A DNA stretch of 52,650 bases from Chloroflexota bacterium (GTDB lineage: Bacteria; Chloroflexota; Limnocylindria; Limnocylindrales; CSP1-4): positions 4,147-56,796 of the forward strand of contig VBGT01000078.1 in NCBI GenBank assembly GCA_005889475.1, in the 5' to 3' direction. Each line of letters begins with the position of its first letter. The stretch's first letter is position 1. The notes under the pieces are model-generated. The model saw only the letters and a list, made by a program, of their open reading frames with translations, made no database searches and was not told the origin of the DNA. Both the position numbers and the translations under genes were made by a program. Of the stretch, positions 41,352 to 49,475 are shown in pieces.

Positions 41352-44201
41352 TCAGCGGAAGACGATCAGCTGCGGATCGCGCCCGGTCTCGCGGCTCGCG
41401 AACCGCGTCGTGGTCGCCGCGTTGCCCTGAATGGCGAAGGTGTACGTGCCGTTGCCGCCAATGACCTTACCTAGGTCGAGCTCGAGCCATGTCCCGAGCG
41501 TCGCGTGCGACGCCGTCGCGCGCTTCGAGATGAGCCCAGGCTTGTTCCGCCAGGTGATCCCCGTCTCGGTCCATGAGGCGCCTGCCCGGTACACGCTGAT
41601 GCCGGTGCTGCTCGGGTCCGTCACCCACAACCGGAGCCGCACATCGGTCGCGGGCCCCGTCAGGCCCGAAACGTTGAACTTGAGGTAGGACCGCTCGGCG
41701 CCGAGGAACGCCCGCAGGTTCGACCTCTTGCCGTAGTTCGTGCCCGGTGAGCTCTTGCGCACGAACGCGTCGGCAATCGGCGTAACGGTGAACGAGCTGA
41801 GCACGTAGCTGGCCGTGTACGTCGAGGGCGAGGCACCCGCAATCACCGCCTGTGACCTCGAGCCGCCGTTCGACCACGCCTGGAACTTGTAGCCATGTCC
41901 GTTCAGGGTCTGGAGGACGGGCGCGGTCACGATGTTCTTCGAGCCGACGATCACGGTCCGGTCGAACGGCGCGGTGGCCTGGGCGTCGTTGAAGACGAGC
42001 TGCAACCCGGTCGGGGACGAGTGCAGGGACAGGGTCACGGTCTGCGGATCGAGCTCGACCGACGTAGACGCCTTGATCCCTCCGCTATCGGTCGCGGTCA
42101 AGGTGAGCACGAGATGCGATGGATACTCGTGGTCGGGTGCCGCGAACGACCCGCTGGCGATCCCCGGCCAGGTCTGGACGTCGTGCGGGTGGCAGGTCGA
42201 CGGGCAGTGCAGGATCGTGAGGTCCCAGCTCAGCGCGGCTGCCGGCAGCGCTCCGTCCTGCGCGTCCGTCGCCGATCCGCTGAACGAGATCGGGTCACCG
42301 ACCTTCCAGGTCAGCGAGGCGGAGGGGCTGGAGATCATCGGGACGGGCGGATCGTTGCCGGCGCTGATCAGCTTCGTCGCTGTCTCGCTCGCGCCGTCGA
42401 TGTCGGTCACCTGCAGCCCGACGTGGACGTTCCCCGCGGCGTTGTAGGTGTGGGTCGTCGACACGCCGGTCGCGTCGTCATAGACGCCGTCGCCGTCGAG
42501 ATCCCACGCATAGGTCAGTGCGAGGCCCTCGGGATCGGCGGAGCCGCTCGCGTCGAAGGTCACGTCCAGTGGCGTCGCGCCGCTCGTCGGGGTTGCGGTG
42601 AACGAGGCGGTCGGCGGCTGGTTGCCGGCGATCCAGCTGATCCGCCGGATCGTGCCGCCCACGAGGTCGACATAGAACAGGGCGCCGTTCGGGCCGATGG
42701 CCAGGTCGACGGGACTCGCCGCGGCCTCGACGAATGGCTGGCGCGCCGAGGTGTCGGGCTGTCCGTTGGAGCCCTCGGGGATGTACCAGATGCAGTTGCG
42801 GCTGTAGTCCGCGAAGAAGAGCGCCCCGTTGAACGAGGACGGGAACATGCCCCCTGACTCGGGATAGAAGGCAAGGCCGGTGAGCGAGGAGCTGCCGGTC
42901 GGGCAGGCGTCGGTCGAGACCACCTTGGCCGAGTGTTGGTACGCGTAGTAGGCATTGCTGACGGCGCCCGAGCCCTCGGCGTACAGGCCCTCGCACAGAT
43001 CCAGACCGGCGCTGTGGTAGCTCGGCTGCATCGAGGTGTACTCGTAGCACGGCCAGCCGAAGTTCTCGGCGATGTTGTCGGTCATGTTCGGGATCCTGTC
43101 GATCTCCTCCCATTGGTTCCACCCGACGTCGCCCACCCAGAGCTCGTTGGTACCCGGTCGCGCCGTGATCCGGAAGGCATTTCGCAGCCCGTACGCGATG
43201 ATCCGCCGGGCGTTCGCGTCAGTGCTCGCTGCAAAAGGATTGCCCGGCATCCCCGCGCCGGTCGCCGGATTCAGCCGGAGGATCGCGCCGTCGAGGCCCG
43301 TCGGGTCGCCGGTGGTCCGCATGTCCTGGACTCGAAGGGCCCCGCCCTCCGCGGCAGGCGGCGCCATGTCGCCGCCGGGCGGATCGTTGCACGGGTTCTT
43401 CGGCGTGACGACCGGATTGGTGGTGCCACCGAACTGTCCCCAGTCCGCCGCGTTGAAGTTCGAGCCGTCGCCCTCGCTGGCGTACAGCGCGCCGTCTGGC
43501 CCGAAGAGGAGCGTGCCCGCGGAGTGGCTCGGGAACTGTTGGCACCAGTCCTCGACCAGGACCTGCTCGCCGGGGCTGATCGTGTTGCCGTTCACGGCGA
43601 GCCGCGCGAGGCGGCTGCTGGCGACGCAGCCGTCGGTCGTCGGGCCGGGCGGAGTCGGACACGTGTCGCCCCAGCGCGGGGCGGGGTCCGGGCTGCCGAG
43701 GATGTGGTCGTACGTGTACAGCACGTACAGGTAGCCGGTCGGATTCCCGGCCGCAAGGTTCGGGTCGAGGGCCAGGCCGAGCAGCCCGCGGTCCCAGTAG
43801 TCGAACACATCGGGGGTGAGGCCGCTGAAGACCGTTGGCGTCTGGTCGGCGAGGTTGTCGAAGATCTTGATCCTGCCGCTCTTCTCGGCAACGAAGACGC
43901 GGCCGTCCGCGGCGAATCGGAGGGCCGTCGGGTTCACCAGTCCCGACCAGACCACGGACTCGTGGAACCCTGCGGGTACCGTCCCGGCCGCCGCCACCTG
44001 GGGGCTCGCCGGCTGGCAGGCAGCCTTGTCCGGTTGGGCGCTGGCGTCCAGGAAGGCGATCGGGCAGGGCGTCGAGCCGGGCTGGGCGGCCGCGGCGGGC
44101 CGGCCGGCGATCGGCTGCAGCAAGGTGCCGCCGAGGACGACGGCGGCGACGAGGGCGACGAGCTTCGGCCGGCCAACCTTCGTCGGAGCGCCTGCGCGCA
44201 T
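41352..44201 (-). CDS. Secreted glucose/sorbosone-dehydrogenase-like beta-propeller protein with PKD and DNRLRE domains
   Basis: A 949-residue secreted multidomain protein. A signal peptide (1-38) precedes a PQQ-dependent sugar dehydrogenase-like (GSDH) six-bladed propeller (about 60-480), with GLVNPTALRFAADGRVFVAE, RGLLGLALDPN, HSAGTLLFGPDGALYASEGDGS, YGLRNAFR and GWNQWEEID. Next are a PKD domain (about 485-575, FDASGSADPEGLALTYAWDLDGDG), a second Ig-like domain (about 585-680) with a Cys pair, a linker domain, and a C-terminal DNRLRE/CBM96-like domain (about 780-949, ADAFVRKSSPGTNYGKRS). ATG 44201 is used; the frame runs open to 44600 without signal sequence. GGAGG precedes it. Many such proteins lack proven enzymatic activity; carbohydrate binding at the surface is likely. 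Confidence 0.9.
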   Translation of the reverse strand: MRAGAPTKVGRPKLVALVAAVVLGGTLLQPIAGRPAAAAQPGSTPCPIAFLDASAQPDKAACQPASPQVAAAGTVPAGFHESVVWSGLVNPTALRFAADGRVFVAEKSGRIKIFDNLADQTPTVFSGLTPDVFDYWDRGLLGLALDPNLAAGNPTGYLYVLYTYDHILGSPDPAPRWGDTCPTPPGPTTDGCVASSRLARLAVNGNTISPGEQVLVEDWCQQFPSHSAGTLLFGPDGALYASEGDGSNFNAADWGQFGGTTNPVVTPKNPCNDPPGGDMAPPAAEGGALRVQDMRTTGDPTGLDGAILRLNPATGAGMPGNPFAASTDANARRIIAYGLRNAFRITARPGTNELWVGDVGWNQWEEIDRIPNMTDNIAENFGWPCYEYTSMQPSYHSAGLDLCEGLYAEGSGAVSNAYYAYQHSAKVVSTDACPTGSSSLTGLAFYPESGGMFPSSFNGALFFADYSRNCIWYIPEGSNGQPDTSARQPFVEAAASPVDLAIGPNGALFYVDLVGGTIRRISWIAGNQPPTASFTATPTSGATPLDVTFDASGSADPEGLALTYAWDLDGDGVYDDATGVSTTHTYNAAGNVHVGLQVTDIDGASETATKLISAGNDPPVPMISSPSASLTWKVGDPISFSGSATDAQDGALPAAALSWDLTILHCPSTCHPHDVQTWPGIASGSFAAPDHEYPSHLVLTLTATDSGGIKASTSVELDPQTVTLSLHSSPTGLQLVFNDAQATAPFDRTVIVGSKNIVTAPVLQTLNGHGYKFQAWSNGGSRSQAVIAGASPSTYTASYVLSSFTVTPIADAFVRKSSPGTNYGKRSNLRAFLGAERSYLKFNVSGLTGPATDVRLRLWVTDPSSTGISVYRAGASWTETGITWRNKPGLISKRATASHATLGTWLELDLGKVIGGNGTYTFAIQGNAATTTRFASRETGRDPQLIVFR

Positions 44202-44247
44202 AGTCCTCCGCCTCGAGACGCGTCCTCCGATCGCGTCACGGAGGCCG

Positions 44248-44277
44248 ACTATAGGACCTTCGGGGTCCTGCTGGCAG
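44248..44277 (-). promoter_or_regulatory. Promoter with an inverted repeat in its spacer
   Basis: On the minus strand CTGCCA (44277-44272), an 18-base spacer and TATAGT (44253-44248) form a good promoter for the secreted dehydrogenase-like gene. AGGACC-TTCGG-GGTCCT (44253-44269) is a perfect 6-base inverted repeat filling the spacer; it could be an operator, or a weak terminator for the vanY transcript that ends at 44326. Confidence 0.55.
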
Positions 44278-44325
44278 TACCCGAGCCGTCGTCTGCGGTG
44301 CGGTCGGGCACCGCGCTCGCGGCGA

Positions 44326-45324
44326 TCAGCGTCGGCGAGGGCGGCGCGCCCGTCGCAAGGAGACCACCAGCCCGATCGAGACGAGGACGAGCAGCGCCGC
44401 GGTGAGCACGATCGGCGGCTCGAGCCCGAACCACGTCCCGGCCGGTGCAGCCGGCGGTGAGATCGGGGCTCCCATCGAATCCGTACCGCTCGGCGTCGTC
44501 GTCGGCGCAGCCGCCGGGGCTGCCGGCGCCGGAGGGATCTCCCCCGGCGGCGGGCTCGCCGCGGTCGACCCGGACGGCGCCGGTGATGCGGTCGAGACAT
44601 GCTCCCCGGTCTTCGGGTCGACGGTCGTGTAATGCGACCAGAGGTATTCCCGCGTCGTGAGCCCGGAGTCGTGGATCTCCGCGGCCAGATCGCGCCCGAA
44701 GTAGCGGTAGTGCCAGGGCTCGTAGCTGTAGCAGGTGCGGTCCTGCTTGCCCCTCGGGTAGCTCATCAGCCAGCCGAACTTCCAGGCGTTCTTGGCCAGC
44801 CAGCGACCCGTCGGTGTCGTCTCCGACACGAATTTGGAGGTCCCCGCGGCCGCGAAGTCGATGACCAGGCCGAGCTGGTGCTCCGAGTGGCCGGGTCGGG
44901 CCGAGAAGTTGATTGCTCTGTCGAAGCCGTAGCCCTTCGCGTAGCTGTTGAACAGCGCCTTCTGCGTCCTGTAGCTGCGATACGCGCTCACGTTGCCGAG
45001 CGGCGTGCCATCCGCCCGGGCGGCACCGGCCATCGCCTCGAGGTCGTCGAAGGCGACCTTGCGGATCTGTCCGCCGCCGGTCACCCCCGCCCGGCTGATC
45101 GAGACGAGGTCCGGCGGCTTGTACCCAGGCCCAACGCTCAGGATCCAGTCGACCAGCGTGTGGCTCCAGTCGTCGTAGCCACGCGGGATCGTCAGGATGT
45201 CGTCCAGGCGACACTCGGGCAGCGACCCGACCCCGATCGCCGGTGACGGCGACGCGGCCGGGACGATCAGGAGTGCGACGCCGAGCGCGAGCGACGCGGT
45301 GAGTGCACGCGCGGTCCGGAGCAT
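44326..45324 (-). CDS. D-alanyl-D-alanine carboxypeptidase, VanY/M15B family
   Basis: A 332-residue exported zinc peptidase that trims peptidoglycan peptides. A signal peptide (about 1-30) is followed by the M15 domain with SAYRSYRTQKALF (about 112-124), the zinc motif SARPGHSEHQLGLVIDF (about 139-155; H and D ligands) and the third ligand in YEPWHYRYFG (about 196-205). A Pro/Ser/Thr linker leads to a C-terminal membrane helix (about 303-325) and a basic end RRARRPRRR, so it is membrane-attached. A TAGGCT box lies seven bases before the ATG at 45324. It is divergent from the CapA-like gene and read toward the sugar-dehydrogenase-like gene. Confidence 0.9.
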   Translation of the reverse strand: MLRTARALTASLALGVALLIVPAASPSPAIGVGSLPECRLDDILTIPRGYDDWSHTLVDWILSVGPGYKPPDLVSISRAGVTGGGQIRKVAFDDLEAMAGAARADGTPLGNVSAYRSYRTQKALFNSYAKGYGFDRAINFSARPGHSEHQLGLVIDFAAAGTSKFVSETTPTGRWLAKNAWKFGWLMSYPRGKQDRTCYSYEPWHYRYFGRDLAAEIHDSGLTTREYLWSHYTTVDPKTGEHVSTASPAPSGSTAASPPPGEIPPAPAAPAAAPTTTPSGTDSMGAPISPPAAPAGTWFGLEPPIVLTAALLVLVSIGLVVSLRRARRPRRR

Positions 45325-45331
45325 CCGGGGC

Positions 45332-45337
45332 AGCCTA
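45332..45337 (-). promoter_or_regulatory. TAGGCT -10 box for vanY-type gene
   Basis: TAGGCT on the minus strand lies seven bases upstream of ATG 45324, giving a likely leaderless transcript. It shares the short divergent region with the TACCAT box on the other strand at 45385-45390. Confidence 0.4.
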
Positions 45338-45384
45338 GCCGAGGGTCTGCCTGCCTGCCATCGGCGCTGCGATCCCCCCGGCCC

Positions 45385-45390
45385 TACCAT
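45385..45390 (+). promoter_or_regulatory. TACCAT -10 box for the CapA-like gene
   Basis: TACCAT lies seven bases before GTG 45398, with no Shine-Dalgarno sequence between, so transcription probably starts at or next to the codon. No convincing -35 is seen. Confidence 0.4.
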
Positions 45391-45397
45391 CCGCGGC

Positions 45398-47059
45398 GTG
45401 CCACCGGCCGACTCGCTCTCGCGCCGCCCGGTGACGTCCAGCCCCATCCTGCGCGGCATCGCCACGGCCGTGATCGCCGCCCTGCTCGTCGGGTGCGAGA
45501 ATCCGAGCCCGACGGCCACGCCGGGCCCAGCCGCCTCGACCCCGGTCACCCACCCGCCGACGACCGGCCCGTCACCGACCACCGAACCGAGCCCAACGGG
45601 CGCCGCGGCCACCACGTTCTCCCTCGCCGTGGTGACGGGCCTGACGAGCCTCAAGGCCAACATCAGCCTCGACGACCTCGTGACGCTCGCGGGGAGCGGC
45701 CGCCTCCTCGTCCCGTGCGGCGTCGCGGTCGACCAACCGGCCATCTCGCCCACGAGGCCCTGCGTTCCCGCCGACCAGATCGTGGCGGGGCTCAAGACCG
45801 ACCAGAAGCTCGTGGCGCTGTTCCCGCCGGGGCTCGTGGAGCCGGCGACGAAGGTCCTCCCGATCGCCGGCGATGGACCCTACGGCATGTTCGGGGCGGA
45901 CCTGTTCGGGGATCCCCATTCGCGCTCCCTGCCCTATCCGATCACCGGTCGAGCGACGGGCGACGTCGCCCTCGACCCCTCGTGGACCGCCTTCGACCAG
46001 TCGCAGGTCTGGACGATGACCGCGCTCGGGAGCCTGTGCGCCGACCGCTCGGGGGCGCGCCAGGCCATCACGCTCGGGAAGGGCTGGGACTGGGTCTTCG
46101 ACGGCGGGACGGCGCGGTACAAGAGCAAGCCCTTCCTCAACCCCAATCCGCCTCCGGGCATCATCAGCCAGCCCATCGTCCGGCCGATCGATACCGGCAA
46201 CGACGGCGCTACCTCGAGCCTGATTCGGCGGGCCGACGTCACGCTGGGGAACCTCAAGTGCCCGATCCTTCCGACGAAGGACTGGGCCCCGAACCGAACC
46301 GCGGCGCCGAGCCTGGCGGTCCCGGAGGCTGTCCTGTCGCGCTGGAAGGACTTCCTCGGGATCGATGCGGTCTACCTCCCGGCCGACCACCAGAGCGATC
46401 GGGGCGTTCGAGGGATCCGCTCCACGCTCGGGCTCCTCGCAAAGCACGGGTTCCCGCACACCGGGCTGGGCATGGACCTCGACGAGGCGCTCGAACCGGC
46501 GTACGTCGAGGTCGCCGGGCTCAAGGTCGCGTTCGTCTCGTGGAACAACGTTCCAGGCCCGAGCCACGCCGGCGCGACGACACCCGGCGTCGCCTGGCTG
46601 AACAAGGCGAACGTCGACGCCGCGGTCGGGCGGGCGAAGACGGCTGGCGCCGACCTCGTGATCTGCGATCCCCAGTGGTGGGGCCCGGACGAGTACCTGC
46701 CCGTTCTCTCGGCCCGGCAGCAGCGGGCGGTTGGTTGGATGGACGCGGCCGGCTGCGATCAGGTCCTCGGTGGCGGCCTCCACGTGTCAGGCGGGGTCTA
46801 CCTTCGATCAGGGGCGAAGGGGGTCAGCCTCGTCGACCCGGGTCCGGGCAACTTCCAGTACGGTCAGGACTGGGCGCAGGAGACGCAGGAGGGCGTCGTC
46901 GTCGAGCTCACGTTCCGCGGCACGACGCTGGTGAACGTGCGGCTGCACCCGTACGTGATGATCCTCGCCGCGCGGGCAGCTCTGCTCGACCCCGAGGGCG
47001 ACGGCCACTACGTCCTCAACCGCATCTGGAAGACGTCGGAGCTCGACTACCGACCCTGA
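45398..47059 (+). CDS. CapA-family (PGA capsule) lipoprotein with altered metal-site residues
   Basis: A 553-residue lipoprotein. The signal peptide ends in a lipobox (LLVGC, cysteine near residue 29), then a Pro/Thr-rich linker. The main domain matches the CapA/PGA_cap metallophosphatase-like fold: NLKCPI (family NLECP), FLGIDAVYLPADHQSDRGVRG (family ANNHALDrG), HGFPHTGLG, KVAFVSWNNVPG and a late GGGLHVSGG (family GHHPHV). Several metal-site residues differ: NNH is ADH, HWG is PQWWG, and GHHPHV is GGGLHV, so phosphatase activity may be lost. GTG 45398 follows the TACCAT box. It is divergent from vanY, and a cell-envelope role fits. It is longer than typical CapA (about 400). Confidence 0.8.
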   Translation: MPPADSLSRRPVTSSPILRGIATAVIAALLVGCENPSPTATPGPAASTPVTHPPTTGPSPTTEPSPTGAAATTFSLAVVTGLTSLKANISLDDLVTLAGSGRLLVPCGVAVDQPAISPTRPCVPADQIVAGLKTDQKLVALFPPGLVEPATKVLPIAGDGPYGMFGADLFGDPHSRSLPYPITGRATGDVALDPSWTAFDQSQVWTMTALGSLCADRSGARQAITLGKGWDWVFDGGTARYKSKPFLNPNPPPGIISQPIVRPIDTGNDGATSSLIRRADVTLGNLKCPILPTKDWAPNRTAAPSLAVPEAVLSRWKDFLGIDAVYLPADHQSDRGVRGIRSTLGLLAKHGFPHTGLGMDLDEALEPAYVEVAGLKVAFVSWNNVPGPSHAGATTPGVAWLNKANVDAAVGRAKTAGADLVICDPQWWGPDEYLPVLSARQQRAVGWMDAAGCDQVLGGGLHVSGGVYLRSGAKGVSLVDPGPGNFQYGQDWAQETQEGVVVELTFRGTTLVNVRLHPYVMILAARAALLDPEGDGHYVLNRIWKTSELDYRP

Positions 47060-47069
47060 CCCGGGATGG

Positions 47070-47120
47070 TCGCTTCAGTTCCGAGCGTCGGCCTCCGACC
47101 TGACCGGTACGCTGAAGCGA
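47070..47120. terminator. Nested hairpin between convergent genes
   Basis: TCGCTTCAG (47070-47078) pairs with CTGAAGCGA (47112-47120) over nine bases, and GTCGG (47087-47091) with CCGAC (47095-47099) inside the loop. It lies in the 86-base gap between the CapA-like and M20 genes. No T-run follows; a bidirectional terminator is the simplest reading. Confidence 0.5.
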
Positions 47121-47145
47121 TATCGACATGAACCGTCATGCTCCG

Positions 47146-48387
47146 TCACCTTGCCTCAGCCGCCGCACTCTCGGCGGACGGGTCGAGTGGCGCAGGCGCA
47201 GCCGTCGCGACCTGATCGGCCCGGGAACCCTCGAGGAACAGGACGGAGGTGAGGGCAAAGACTGCCGCGATGCGAGCAAGCTCCTGAACCGAGAGCCGCT
47301 CATGGTCGGAGTGGGCGCTCGCATAGTCGCATCCGTAGTAGACGGCAGGAACGCCCGCGCGCAGGACGAAGTCGACGGCGTTGCCGCTCGCCCCGCTCGC
47401 CCCTGGAACCATCGCCTGGCCCGTCATCTCGAAGTGGGCCTCGCGCAAAGCGGTCGCAATAGACACATTCGGGTCGATCTCATATGCCTCGAACATGTCC
47501 TGGATCTGCGCTTCCACCGTCGCACCGGTCGTCCGCTCGACGTCCGCCGCAATCGCGAGCAGTTCGTCGCGAACCTGCTCGAGCGATCCGTCCGCCTCGT
47601 GGCGTCGTGTCCCGGCGATGACGCAGCTCGTGGGGATCCGGTTGTAGTAATCGCCTGAGACGAACTTTCCGATGTAGAGGGCCCCGCGCGGGGCCACTGA
47701 TCCCCCATCGAGGCCGGACGCCAGGGCTCTGAGGCGATCGACCAGCTGCAGCCCGACCGTGAGCGGGTTGATCACCTCAGAAGGCGCATTGGTCTCGTGA
47801 ATCGAGTCATCGCTGCCCGCGATCTTGAACTCCCAGAACGTGAGGCCGCGGCTGCTGGTGATGAGCTGATCGCCGCTTCCGAGCTCGCCGATGAGCACTG
47901 CATCACCCACGAAACCGCGTTCGATCAGGCGGACCAGGGGCACGCTGCGCCCCTCCTCGTGCATGCCGTGATAGGTGATGAGGATCTGGCCTTGCTGAGG
48001 CAAATCAGCGGCTCGGAGCAGGCGGATGCTCTCGACCATCGCGGCGATCGCGCCCTTCATGTCGGCCGCGCCGCGACCATAGATCAGGTCGCCTTCTCGC
48101 CGTACCGGTGCGTGCGGCGTGGAGATCGCGTCGAGATGGGCATGCCACTGGATCGTCGGACCCGGAGAGGGGCCGCGAAGCCAGCCAATCACGCTCGGCG
48201 AGCCGTCGAACTCCTCATCGAGGACGACGTCCTGCGCGCCCGCCTCCATGAGCGATGCCCGGACTAGCTGGGCGAACTCGGCTTCCCCGCCCGGTGGACT
48301 CCAGACCTCAAGAAAACGGGTCGCTCGCTCCGCGATCTGTTCTGCGTCGATCGCGCGGCACGCCTCGCGCAGCGTCGCCAGGGTCAC
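47146..48387 (-). CDS. M20-family amidohydrolase (ArgE/DapE/ACY1-like)
   Basis: A 413-residue zinc amidohydrolase. Metal-binding motifs: H and D in QWHAHLDAI (about 79-87), YGRGAADMKG (about 103-112), the catalytic HEEGRS (about 142-147), and the late histidine in SAHSDHERL (about 369-377). The dimerisation domain lies in the middle (about 180-300). The family removes acyl or peptide groups from amino acids. GTG 48387 overlaps the dehydrogenase stop (GTGA), so the two are coupled, and both lie upstream of the transporter locus. A role in releasing an acyl group from an imported amino-acid derivative is inferred. Confidence 0.88.
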   Translation of the reverse strand: MTLATLREACRAIDAEQIAERATRFLEVWSPPGGEAEFAQLVRASLMEAGAQDVVLDEEFDGSPSVIGWLRGPSPGPTIQWHAHLDAISTPHAPVRREGDLIYGRGAADMKGAIAAMVESIRLLRAADLPQQGQILITYHGMHEEGRSVPLVRLIERGFVGDAVLIGELGSGDQLITSSRGLTFWEFKIAGSDDSIHETNAPSEVINPLTVGLQLVDRLRALASGLDGGSVAPRGALYIGKFVSGDYYNRIPTSCVIAGTRRHEADGSLEQVRDELLAIAADVERTTGATVEAQIQDMFEAYEIDPNVSIATALREAHFEMTGQAMVPGASGASGNAVDFVLRAGVPAVYYGCDYASAHSDHERLSVQELARIAAVFALTSVLFLEGSRADQVATAAPAPLDPSAESAAAEAR

Positions 48388-49382
48388 GTGTGTCCCTCGC
48401 CGGCCAGCGCTCCCATGTGCATGACCTCGGGATTGACGAGCGAGCGCGGCGGCTTTCCGTGATCGTATCTCAGGACCTCGTCCGCGACGGAGCTCCCCAG
48501 GTCACTCAGTGCCTCGCGTGAGTACCACGCCACGTGTGGCGTAACCAGCACGTTCCGTCGATCAAGGAGTCGGCGGGCTGCCACCGGTTCCGGCTCACCC
48601 TCAACGACGTCAAGGCCGGCCGCGGCCACAACCCCAGCGTCGAGCGCTCGCTCGAGCGCCCCGAGGTCGATCAGTGGGCCGCGGCTCGTATTCACGATCA
48701 CGACACCCGGGCGCATCCGGCTGAATGCGACGTCGTTCAATAGGCCGATCGTGGACGGCGTCAGTGGGCAGTGAAGGCTGATGATGTCGCTCCGGCGCAT
48801 GAGGTCGTCGAGCTCGACTGCCTCGACGCCCATGGTCGACAGGCGCCGGGGGTCGAGTCGTGGGGCTGCCGCGATCACCTTGAGGTCGAAGGATCTCGCG
48901 CGACGCGCGACTTCGGAGGCCACTCGACCGAATCCGACGAGCCCGAGCGTGCGGCCGCGAAGCCGGTGGACGTCGGGGTAGTCGAGCTTCTCCCATCGCC
49001 CGTCCAGCTCCCAGCTCAGGGCGAATTGGCGGACCCGGCGTACGGCCGCGAGAAGCAGCAGGAGCGTGTGATCGGCGACTTCGTCAACGCAATAATCGGG
49101 CACGTTGGCGATGCGGATGCCCCGCTCAGTCGCGGCCGCAACATCGATGATGTCGAAGCCGGTGCCGCATCGGACCAGGAGGCGCACCGCAGGCAACCGC
49201 TCGATGACCTGGCGATTGAGCGGGCGGATACCGACGAGGAGGACGTCGGCGTTGCGCGCTCCTTCAGCCAGCGCACGATCATCGAGACCGGCAGGAAGCA
49301 CGTCGACCAGGATTCCGGCCCGTCCCAGAGCCTCGACACCCGGCATGACCAGATCCCAGGGGTCGGTTGCAACGACTCTCAG
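48384..49382 (-). CDS. D-2-hydroxyacid dehydrogenase (NAD-binding), probable CTG start
   Basis: A 332-residue oxidoreductase of the D-isomer-specific 2-hydroxyacid family. NAD motif GLVGFGRVASEVARR; catalytic Arg in NTSRGPLID, Glu in GLDVVEGEP and His in LVTPHVAWYS are present. The N-terminus is best placed at CTG 49382 (LRVVATDPWDLVMPG), with GGGAGG eight bases upstream and a promoter plus operator further up. TTG 49445 and other in-frame starts would put the operator inside the coding region and add unrelated residues. The substrate is not known; it may convert a 2-keto acid made from the solute imported by the adjacent transporter. Confidence 0.85.
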   Translation of the reverse strand: MRVVATDPWDLVMPGVEALGRAGILVDVLPAGLDDRALAEGARNADVLLVGIRPLNRQVIERLPAVRLLVRCGTGFDIIDVAAATERGIRIANVPDYCVDEVADHTLLLLLAAVRRVRQFALSWELDGRWEKLDYPDVHRLRGRTLGLVGFGRVASEVARRARSFDLKVIAAAPRLDPRRLSTMGVEAVELDDLMRRSDIISLHCPLTPSTIGLLNDVAFSRMRPGVVIVNTSRGPLIDLGALERALDAGVVAAAGLDVVEGEPEPVAARRLLDRRNVLVTPHVAWYSREALSDLGSSVADEVLRYDHGKPPRSLVNPEVMHMGALAGEGHT

Positions 49383-49407
49383 GGCCCATCCCTCCCAGGA
49401 TTGTTGG

Positions 49408-49420
49408 ATTGTGAGACAAT
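49408..49420. promoter_or_regulatory. Palindromic GntR-type operator ATTGT-GAG-ACAAT
   Basis: A perfect 13-base palindrome with a 3-base centre, in the divergent region between the dehydrogenase and the GntR gene. It overlaps the -10 (TATTGT, 49421-49416) of the minus-strand promoter, with TTGACG (49445-49440) as -35 and an 18-base spacer. FadR/GntR sites of this shape are common; binding by the adjacent regulator would block the dehydrogenase-M20 operon. Confidence 0.65.
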
Positions 49421-49439
49421 ACGGGCCGCGCCATCTCCG

Positions 49440-49445
49440 CGTCAA
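49440..49445 (-). promoter_or_regulatory. -35 box of dehydrogenase/M20 promoter
   Basis: TTGACG on the minus strand, followed after 18 bases by TATTGT at 49421-49416. The predicted start of transcription is near 49409, giving a short leader of about 27 bases with GGGAGG. Confidence 0.45.
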
Positions 49446-49460
49446 CTCGTAGCGACCTGC

Positions 49461-49469
49461 TGGTATCTT
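49461..49469 (+). promoter_or_regulatory. Extended -10 (TGnTATCTT) of the GntR gene
   Basis: TGG-TATCTT (49461-49469) ends six bases before ATG 49476. The extended TG and the spacing predict a leaderless transcript; no Shine-Dalgarno sequence precedes the ATG. The -35 is poor. Confidence 0.55.
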
Positions 49470-49475
49470 GTCATC

